Of a stretch of DNA of 64,000 nucleotides, positions 13,696 through 64,000 are shown in pieces. The DNA is taken from positions 65,798,373 to 65,862,372 of the forward strand of contig OZ026613.1 of the NCBI GenBank assembly GCA_964020975.1, read 5' to 3'. Source of the stretch: Hermodice carunculata. Its lineage: Eukaryota > Annelida > Polychaeta > Eunicida > Amphinomidae. The notes under the pieces were generated by a model. The model searched no databases and was not told the origin of the DNA. It saw only the letters and a program-made list of their open reading frames with translations. The stretch's first letter is position 1. Each line of letters starts with the position of its first letter. Both the position numbers and the translations under genes were made by a program.

Positions 13696-13922
13696 TTAAC
13701 CCTTTCCCCTTACATTACGACTCAGCAAACAGATTTCCTTGGCAAGGTTTGGGTGCCAAGTTCCAAGGAAAGCTGCTGACCTGAGGCATGTTGTCTTGAT
13801 AGGTCTCACCTACAATTTTCATTTAATTATTCCTTGTTACAGTTGAAATTAGTCCAAAACACTGAAGCAGACGACATTTGATCACCAACCAGTTTTGGCT
13901 AGTTAAAATAGGAAAGGGTTAA
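13696..13922. mobile_element. TTAA-flanked MITE
   Basis: TTAACCCTTTCC at the left mirrors GGAAAGGGTTAA at the right. TTAA target duplications are at 13696-13699 and 13919-13922. An internal hairpin uses TTCCTTGGCA and TGCCAAGTTCCAAGGAA. It belongs to the same family as 10837-11075 and lies about 590 bp beyond the stop codon of the HEAT gene. Confidence 0.7.
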
Positions 13923-14513
13923 CCTTAAGAGTATTCCCCCCAACCCCTCTGAATCAGTGGTGTTTCATAAATTCAAACTACATACAGAGTATTTGGAATT
14001 GTGTGTACAGGACAAACATTTTATCTATTTGAGGATCACAGTGACATTTATAAAAAGTGGTTCTATATTGCAGGTGGTCTTAAAAAAAACATTTTTCAAA
14101 TACATTAAATTTCTTCAATATATAGTTTTAAACAGACTCTCATGGGAGATGGTCTTCACAGCAGGTGCTGTTTAGCAAAGTATTTTGCTTGTCACTCAGT
14201 TTGTTGGAGTTTTAAAAAAGTGTTTACAAAAACAATGAATGTCCTATTCCACTAATGCAAACATTTGTTATCGTAATACATTATGTCAGAACATCAGAGG
14301 TCCAAAACAATGGCATATATACAAAACTATACAGTCATACTTATAATATCTTGAGGTGTTTCATTACCTCAGGTCACCCAATTTATGATATTAGTGGAAA
14401 TCTGGAAGAAGGAGGTCGTGGATGTCTTCTCACACAATGCAAGGACTTTCACTGGCTCATACATGTACATGTCTGGCCTCACAGGACAATATGTGACTGC
14501 TGCTTTCTCTCAA

Positions 14514-53496
<38,983 letters not shown>

Positions 53497-54562
53497 TGTG
53501 GATGATGGCTGTCTGAATTAAAAAAAAAAAAAAAAAATGTGCAAAGGCATGAAATGAATGGTCATTGGATTGGTGTCTGCATATTTAGATATATATAGAG
53601 AGAATTTGAATATCCATTTCAAATAAATTATACAGAAAATATAGCCACATGCATATGAAATATTTTGAGTAAGTTCACCTGAAACTATGACTTGTAGGGA
53701 ATGTGTGTGTGTGTTTGTTTGTTTGTTTGTTAGTTTTTTTTTTGTTTGTTTTTTTTTTTTGGGGGGGGGGGGGCATACCTAGAAACACTATCATAACTTA
53801 AGGTCTTGTAATTTTTATTTGTATATTTTGTTTTGACATCTCACAAGACATGTAACATGTACATTGGCTTCAATCAATGTGTGACTTCATGAAAATGTTC
53901 ACTTCACAACGTGGTCCTTTTGCTGAGTCCATCCCACACCACCTGTTGAGTCAACACCTCATGATCTTTGCATGGCAACATTGCCGGTTTCCTGTCTGTG
54001 GAAATTGGACAAGGCTTATTGCTGAACTAATGGTGTTGCTGCACCCAACAGAAATACAGCAACCAATCTTCCATGGATACTGAGAATAAATTGCCTGTTT
54101 GCTATCCCATCACAGAGAAAAAGGTGACATTTTGGCAGCCAGTACTCTGTATACATGTACTTGCTATGCTTTCTGTCTGGTCACTTGCACTTGTGTTGTT
54201 TGTGATGTCACTTCTCAGCCGACTTGGGGGTGTTGGAAAAGAATGTAAACCCACACTTTGCACAGTTCAAAGAACAGCAAGTAAAAAGGTGACTCAAAGT
54301 ACTACATGTATTTCAATACTGCAAGTATGATACTGGGCTGCTCCTCCCTAAGTTTTAACGATGAAAAGGTGTTATTTTGACAGGTAAATTGTGCTTTTAA
54401 CTTTGTGATTTGCTGAAACTGTGGTAAGGCTGCCTGTAAACATAAACAGTGAACATGCAAATCTAAGACTTGGCCAAGGTTTTTGTGATCAACTGATACT
54501 TTAGTTGCATGCGGTGAGGCTATGAGTGACTGACTGTGTGATCCTGTGCCACGGCACAAAGC

Positions 54563-54625
54563 CACAGCTTGAGCTACTCACTGCCCGCTTGTGGCACAAG
54601 CGGGCAGTGAGTAGCTCAAGCTGTG
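54563..54625. repeat. Perfect 31-bp inverted repeat with 1-nt spacer
   Basis: The arm CACAGCTTGAGCTACTCACT... (54563-54593) is perfectly repeated in reverse complement at 54595-54625. It lies about 25 nt inside the inferred first intron of the HEATR4-like gene, immediately after the donor site. Confidence 0.9.
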
Positions 54626-54654
54626 CAGTGACGTTCACAGTTTGGATTCCTTAC

Positions 54655-54845
54655 GTTTCCAACGATTTGCAGTACGTGTTCCACTTGAAACAGACGTTTA
54701 TCTGTAGCCCTTTACAAGGGGATCAATCTGTGCACAACACATCTTATGACAGCATCCAGAGACACCGAAAACTTTATCGCATCAAAAGACCCCTGCATTC
54801 GGCTTTTGTCAACGGACGACATATTCATTCAAGATGGCGATGTAC
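54655..54845 (-). other. HEATR4: Inferred 5' UTR exon of the HEATR4-like gene
   Basis: The first coding exon has a clean acceptor (53513-53514) 16 nt above its ATG, so a leader exon must exist upstream. The best donor is AAC|GTAAGG at 54654/54655 on the minus strand. The stretch above it is CpG-richer than the intron. Spliced to 53512, the frame is open back to an in-frame TGA inside this exon, with no earlier in-frame ATG. The upper limit is approximate. Confidence 0.5.
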
Positions 54846-55080
54846 ACAGAAGTTGCTAGGGACAGATCTCGTTTAATAAAATAGCTTTTAAGAAATATTG
54901 AGTGATAAGATCGTTATAGTATGAGTATTTTACATTTATATGAGTTATATTCTGTATCTGTGTAACATATTTTCTCAAAAACAACCAACTAATTATATTT
55001 TTTCTTGCAAATCTCGTTATGGACCGAGCACCTTGCCCTAATTGGAACGAGACTTCAGTCCCAGAATGCCTTGTCTCGGT
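54846..55080. promoter_or_regulatory. Probable bidirectional promoter, HEATR4-like / RPS15A
   Basis: About 220 bp separate the inferred first exons of two divergent genes. Visible sites at or next to it: AAGATGGCG (54831-54839, YY1 type); GTTGCTAGGGAC (54852-54863), which read on the minus strand ends in a perfect RFX half-site AGCAAC; and CCCAGAATGC (55060-55069), the core of a ZNF143-type site. The pyrimidine start tract of RPS15A follows at 55081. There is no clear TATA box, as is usual for such promoters. Site identities are motif matches only. Confidence 0.5.
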
Positions 55081-59722
<4,642 letters not shown>

Positions 59723-60142
59723 GTAGGTATCTGTGAGAAGTGTACACTTTCCCCTGACTTCCCTGTATCACGCATCAGCACAGAATCAAGCAAAATACAG
59801 AAATATTCACCATATTCCAGTCAATGAGGGCCTATGAATGCCCACCCAGCCTGTTGGGACCACAAAAGCTAAAATAAGGCTAACAACTAAATTTTATAAG
59901 TTTTGTTATGGTATTTATTTGTAATCAGTGTTTCCATTAGGAGTTTGTCCCAAGATGGAAAATTCAGGAGAGAAGACTAGATTGTCACAAATTTTACATG
60001 TAAATAAACAAGACCTATGACCCTTTAGAATTTTCTAAGAGGGTAGTTCAGCTTTTGAAAGGGTAATATACCCCCATTTTGGGTTATTGGAAACAGTGTG
60101 CACGGTTAATGTTCAAATATTGTTTTAATATGAAGGCTTATT

Positions 60143-62115
60143 ATGCCCCCCTTCGAAGAAGGTGGGGCATATAGCGTTGCACATGTCGGTCGGTCGGTCG
60201 GTAGACTGTGGTTTCCGCACAATAACTCAAGAAGTTTGTGAGCTAGGACTTTGATACTGTATAAGTGTATTATTCTAGTCAAAAGCTAGGCGAAGTTTGA
60301 AGATGGGTGACCTTGACCTAATTTCCAAGGTCACAGTGGTACCTGAGTTAACTTTGGTTTCCGCACAATAACTGAAGAGGTTTTTAAGCTAGGACTTTTA
60401 TATTGCACAGGATTATAGTCCATATTTGTGGCTAGGCGAAGATCGAAGATTGATGACCTTGACCTCATTTTTAAGGTCACAGAGCCACTTTACTGAATAT
60501 GGTTTCATGCTTTCTGCATGATAACTTATACGTTGGAGCTAGAACTTTTATATTGCACAGCTTTATGGTTCTCTGTAAGGGCTAGGTTGATTTTGAAGAT
60601 GGGTGACCTTGACCTAGTTTTCAGGGTCACAGAGAGATTGTAGTTAAACTGTGGTTTCCGCACAATAACTCAAGAAGTTTTGAGCTAGGACTTTGATACT
60701 GTACAGCTGTATCATTCTAATCAAAAGCTAGGCGAAGGTTGAAGATGGGTGACCTTGACCTAATTTCCAAGGTCACAGTGGTACCTGAGTTAACTTTGGT
60801 TTCCGCACAATAACTGAAGAGGTTTTTAAGCTAGGACTTTTATATTGCACAGGATTATAGTCCATATTTGGGGCTAGGCGAAGATCGAAGATTGATGACC
60901 TTGACCTCATTTTAAAGGTCACAGAGCCACTTTACTGAATATGGTTTCATGCTTTCTGCATGATAACTTATACGTTGGAGCTAGAACTTTTATATTGCAC
61001 AGCTTTATGGTTCTCTGTAAGGGCTAGGTTGATTTTGAAGATGGGTGACCTTGACCTAGTTTTCAGGGTCACAGAGAGATTGTAGTTAAACTGTGGTTTC
61101 CGCACAATAACTCAAGAAGTTTTTGAGCTAGGCCTTTGATACTGTACAGCTGTATCATTCTAATCAAAAGCTAGGCGAAGGTTGAAGATAGGTGACCTTG
61201 ACCTAATTTCCAAGGTCACAGTGGTACCTGAATTAACTTTTGTTTCCGCACAATAACTGAAGAGGTTTTTAAGCTAGGACTTTTGTATTGCACAGGATTA
61301 TAGTTCATAATTGGGGCTAGGCGAAGTTTGAAGATTAATGACCTTGACCTCATTTTAAAGGTCACGGAGCCACTTTACTGAATATGGTTTCATGCTTCCT
61401 GTGGTTTTTGCACAATAACAAGAAGTTTTTAAGTTAGGACTGGGATACTTTACAGGTCTATAGTTCATGCTAAGGGCTAGAAGAAGATTAAAGTTTGGTG
61501 ACCTTGATTTTAATTTCCAAGGTCATGTTGGTACCTGAGATAAAATTAGGTTTCCACATGATAACTGAAGAGGTTTTAAACTAGGACTTTTATATTCCAC
61601 TGGATAATTGTTCGATTCAGGTCTAGGTCAAGTTTGAAGATGGGTGACTTTGAACTAATTTCAAAGGTCACAGCGCCATTTGATTGAATACTGTTTCTGC
61701 ATGATAACTTGCATTTTAGAGGTAGCACTTTTATATTGCACAGCTTTATGGTTGCCTATAAGGGCTAGTTTGAGTTTGTAGATGGGTGACCTTGACCCAG
61801 TTTTGAGGGTCACACACAGACAGTAGACTTCCTTTTTTTTTGCACAATAACTGAAGAAGGTCAGGTGAAAATGAGTGACCTTGCCATAATTTCCAAGGTC
61901 ATAAAGCCACTTTGCTGAATATGGTTTCTAAATGATGACTAATTTTTCAGCTATAACTTTTATATTGCCCAGGTTTTTAGTCGTTTTTTAAGGGCTAGGT
62001 TAAAGTATAAAGATGTGTGACATTGATGTATGATCAACCTTCACTCATTTTGTAAGGTCACGAGAGCCCCTTCTACCACTATCAATAGGGTAGCGAGGGC
62101 AAGGGTAATGAGGGA
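60143..62115. mobile_element. Repeat element with ~148-bp monomers in a 443-bp higher-order unit
   Basis: The inverted ends ATGCCCCCCTT (about 60142) and GAGGGGGGCAT (about 62115) enclose a (CGGT)n tract and a tandem core. ACTGTGGTTTCCGCACAATA recurs at 60204, 60648 and 61090 (444 and 442 bp), and within a unit the GGTTT landmark repeats after 147, 145 and 152 bp. Each subunit contains TGACCTTGACCT or a variant. Later units are more diverged. It encodes no protein and lies in the last visible intron of RPS15A. Confidence 0.75.
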
Positions 62116-62213
62116 GGGGGGCATCTATGTTTTACGAACATATCTTGTTTTTGTTTTGTGCTGTTCAAATGAAAAAAGACTGCAATTGTGCAGGCATCAA
62201 CCTGACAAAAATG

Positions 62214-62486
62214 TTATAAGTTACTCTGAAGGTAAATAACTTTGAGAATGCCAAACATATCTTCAAATGTGTTATTAGAAAAGGTCAGTAGATCATATGA
62301 CCTCAGGTCATCAAGGTCAGAGGGGTCAAAGTCTGTGTAACTTGATGCAAAGTGGTTTGCTGCCCCTTTTTTCCTCCGGAAAATGGGTATCAAGTCCTGT
62401 TGCCTGTTTTCAGTCTTTTCCATTGCAGCCACTTGCCCTGTCATGTCTAGCTCTTTTGAAATTGGTAGTGAGTCTTTTGTAGACAT
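62214..62486 (-). other. Unassigned 90-codon open frame
   Basis: The frame starts MSTKDSLPISKELDMTGQVA and has balanced composition, with SSYTDFDPSDLDDLRSYDLL and NNTFEDMFGI. I recognise no family. Splice sites at either end are weak, and part of it coincides with nuclear-receptor half-sites of the local repeats, so it may be chance. Listed only as a candidate small gene or exon on the strand opposite RPS15A. Confidence 0.2.
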
Positions 62487-63286
62487 TACTTTGTATTATA
62501 TAATCATCAGATCTTTTTCTTTTTTTCCCCAAAAATTGTTCAAAAACACATTTTTTTCTCTATCTTTGATTGTGATGGATCAGTTCTCAGCATACAGGGT
62601 ATGTTTGTGTAAGGTGAAGCATGTCTATGGAATTACCTTGAAAACTTATTATGTGACAGCATGTTTACGGCAGTGCATGCTGGGGGATCGCCGGGGACAA
62701 AGTCAAAGCAGGGCATGTAGTATATAATACGGTTGTGGTCACAGTATGGCTGATGTCCTTGTAACGTTAGATGAAAACAGTGTCCAGGTGCAAAACTACC
62801 TTCTGCAATAGTAGAAGACAACTGTAAGGAACAGCTACAACGATGGTTGCACCTCAGCCTTGAGGTTTTTGTTTGTGATCAGTTTGATCCAGGTTTTCCT
62901 GTCTTGACTGTTCTGTTGGATGGCAACTGGTAAAAGATGAGTCCAGGTGTCTTCCTCTTAGAACTTGTGCACTTCGGCAGGCAACAGTTAACATTCGGCA
63001 TTTTCTAACTTTCTCTGATCGGAACTTGAACTAACGTGTATCACACCAGCAAGAGTCAACACTGCATCTAACGTACTACTCCACTGTAAGTCTGAAGAGC
63101 TGGCTGAGTTTGTCCCCAGCAATTCCCCAAGATGCATTGCGGTAAACAACCTGTGATGTAATAAGGCGATAGGTAATTTGTGTAGGTCACATTGACCAAA
63201 TTTTCATGCTCCAGTGATTTGTGTTTAATATTGTGTATTTAGATATATGGACTTGCAGTAGTTTGAACAGATTATGAAAGGTATAC

Positions 63287-63360
63287 AGCGCTTACCTGCT
63301 GCATGTAGCCACCCCTTCAGCCAAGAAAAGTGGCTACATACAGCAGGTGACCTGTCACTG
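63287..63360. repeat. Short inverted repeat
   Basis: ACCTGCTGCATGTAGCCAC (63294) pairs with GTGGCTACATACAGCAGGT (63331), with two mismatches. A third related block, GTGGCTGTACAGAGCAGTGG, lies at 63419. Probably a small MITE. Confidence 0.6.
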
Positions 63361-64000
63361 CAAGTAAATTTACAAAGATACAGACTCCTATGTCAAAAAT
63401 TAGTAACCACAAAAACAATGTGGCTGTACAGAGCAGTGGTTGCATATAACAGGTACTACTGTATGTTTTTATGAGTGCTTTGGTCACACTGACCTACTTT
63501 TCATACGAGTACCTGGGTCACACTGACCTGCCTTTCATGAGAAGGCTAGACAGCATTCTGTGGCACCTTGTGCTGAAATGTTATAAATGCCCTGCCCAGG
63601 GCACTCTTGGGAAGAATAGTGTGCTTATAAATGGAGAGTGATTACTTCAGTTGGATCATATACAGAGACTCCTGAAAGGGGCATGTAATAATCAATAATC
63701 AAGTCATACATTTGTGAAAACAAATTTTTCTCTCTGTAAAAGAAAGAAAAAACACTATAAAAAGACTTTTTTTTCCCCATAAACAGAGTAGTTCTGCTAG
63801 TGTTTTGTATATAGAAACTGAGGGACTCCCACAGATATTAATGTAGAAAATCTTGTTTTCAGCAACTTAACTATCATGGGATACAGCTTATATATGTAAT
63901 TTTGGAGTCTACATGCAAACAACCCTTATTATTTGCTGTAACCTTGACTTGATATTGTTACATTTTATAGTTTCTTGTTATATAATAAAATAGACTTCTT
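63361..64000. other. Right edge, no gene seen
   Basis: The stretch is presumed intron of RPS15A, whose remaining coding exon(s) lie outside. Two GGTCACACTGACC copies are the only notable motifs. Confidence 0.5.

Larger units (their letters stand above)
9606..14513. other. Intergenic stretch beyond the 3' end of the HEAT gene
   Basis: No exon can be supported. The stretch holds MITEs at 10801-11219, 12618-12775 and 13696-13922, and a diverged TTAA-family relic at about 10435-10620. The 3' UTR and poly-A site of the HEAT-repeat gene must start just below 14514 on the minus strand, but no poly-A signal stands out enough to assign. Confidence 0.55.

Overview
The window is from an intron-rich animal genome. 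Frequent ACATGTACAT runs, long (GA)n, (AC)n and (CATA)n tracts, GTGACCTTGACCT repeats, tRNA-type SINEs and a Penelope-like element fit a marine invertebrate. A lophotrochozoan such as a mollusc is my best guess, and an amphioxus-like animal is not excluded. There are two supported host genes and no prokaryotic features.

Layout. 1-14.5 kb has no host gene that I can support; it is a repeat field of composite tandem-core elements, a solo LTR, MITEs and microsatellites. From 14.5 to 54.8 kb on the minus strand lies one long gene. I assembled it as 25 coding exons whose splice phases all agree, giving 3855 nt of coding sequence and 1284 residues. It has an N-terminal helical region, a very acidic 861-nt exon and a C-terminal HEAT-repeat domain; HEATR4-like is the best name. 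Its introns hold a small non-autonomous LTR element, TTAA-flanked MITEs (one with a perfect 78-bp palindrome), a tRNA-derived SINE, a fold-back element with exact 146-bp internal monomers, and a Penelope-like element split by a nested insertion.

From 55.1 kb to the right edge on the plus strand lies RPS15A (ribosomal protein uS8). It has a TOP-type non-coding first exon and two coding exons for residues 1-71; the rest lies beyond the window. The two genes are head to head, with only about 220 bp between the inferred first exons. This is probably a shared bidirectional promoter, with an AAGATGGCG (YY1-type) site, an imperfect RFX X-box and a partial ZNF143-type core.

The most unusual theme is structural. 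Four different repeat families carry tandem cores with monomers of about 141-152 bp, one of them exactly 146 bp four times running. Several also carry consensus nuclear-receptor sites: a perfect AGGTCACAGTGACCT, and many TGACCTTGACCT. All conclusions come from reading the sequence alone; family names of repeats and the HEATR4 assignment need database confirmation.
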